Assembly (NCBI RefSeq): GCF_014646355.1
Contig: NZ_BMNH01000028.1
Location: 41,297-105,296, forward strand
Reading direction: 5' to 3'
Length of the DNA stretch: 64,000 bases
Source of the DNA: Nonomuraea cavernae
GTDB lineage: Bacteria; Actinomycetota; Actinomycetes; Streptosporangiales; Streptosporangiaceae
In this document: positions 63,951-64,000 of the stretch, piece after piece
Numbering within the stretch: position 1 is the first letter of the stretch
Layout of the letters: every line of letters begins with the position of its first letter
Position numbers and translations under genes: made by a program
Notes under the pieces: model-generated
What the model was told of the DNA's origin: nothing
Databases searched by the model: none
The model's input: only the letters and a program-made list of their open reading frames with translations

Positions 63951-64000
63951 GCGCGGGAGGGCCGCCAAGGCCCGAGCGGTGCGGTGACCGGTAGGCCGTG

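Overview
The window is high-GC DNA densely packed with genes and rich in GTG starts. The gene families present are conservon (cvn) modules, class I LysRS, DUF3151, baeRF proteins and many regulatory kinases. Together these point to a filamentous actinomycete, most likely Streptosporangiales. That placement is inferred from gene content and style, not from a marker gene. No rRNA, tRNA, CRISPR array or complete transposon was seen.

Layout. 1-3.2 kb: MarR regulator, a 62-aa protein behind a 15/16-bp tandem repeat, xylulokinase, and a DUF998 membrane protein. 3.3-9.4 kb: two conservon-type signalling units facing each other. One is a kinase-DUF742 pair on +, the other a complete kinase-roadblock-DUF742-GTPase set on -, and they meet at a shared CTAG stop. 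9.5-13.3 kb: SDR, Tat-exported FAD oxidoreductase, an NfeD-like fragment and a lipoprotein. 13.3-22.6 kb: a surface-polysaccharide locus (three glycosyltransferase genes, UDP-GlcNAc 2-epimerase, UDP-ManNAc dehydrogenase, a DUF4434-like secreted protein) predicted to make and use UDP-ManNAcA. 22.6-29 kb: NrtR-like regulator, DUF4143 ATPase behind five 23-bp repeats, HisC-like aminotransferase, EamA exporter, rhodanese, and an unusual HTH regulator.

29-40.5 kb is largely housekeeping: a MurA family enzyme, purC, purD, corA with a structured leader, GDPD, GNAT, purA, DUF3151, fba, DedA, a RodZ-C-like protein and pyrE. 40.6-52.1 kb is a second regulatory island. It holds a membrane-anchored ECF sigma factor with a large outer domain, a NYN-domain protein, an eRF1-like (baeRF/VLRF1) protein, a response regulator, a 1385-aa poly-HAMP hybrid kinase and a SpoIIE phosphatase. 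52.2-63.4 kb: an S9 peptidase homologue lacking catalytic Ser and His, an rRNA methyltransferase, a short Rho paralogue with a changed active-site residue, a 47-aa zinc ribbon, an MBL hydrolase, a third NIT-domain kinase, a LapA-like protein, a ketopantoate-reductase homologue, a GT2 and class I lysS. The last 450 bp hold two abutting gene remnants and an IS200/IS605-like end hairpin.

The strongest candidates for something new are the corA leader (a short Pro-rich ORF inside a long stem), the inactivated S9 homologue, the membrane-tethered sigma factor, the head-to-head conservon pair, the short Rho with an Asp-to-Gly change, the 23-bp repeats before the ATPase, and a 12-codon Cys-Cys upstream ORF coupled to the UDP-ManNAc dehydrogenase. 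At least nine genes show the actinobacterial leaderless-promoter pattern (TANNNT 6-8 nt before the start codon).
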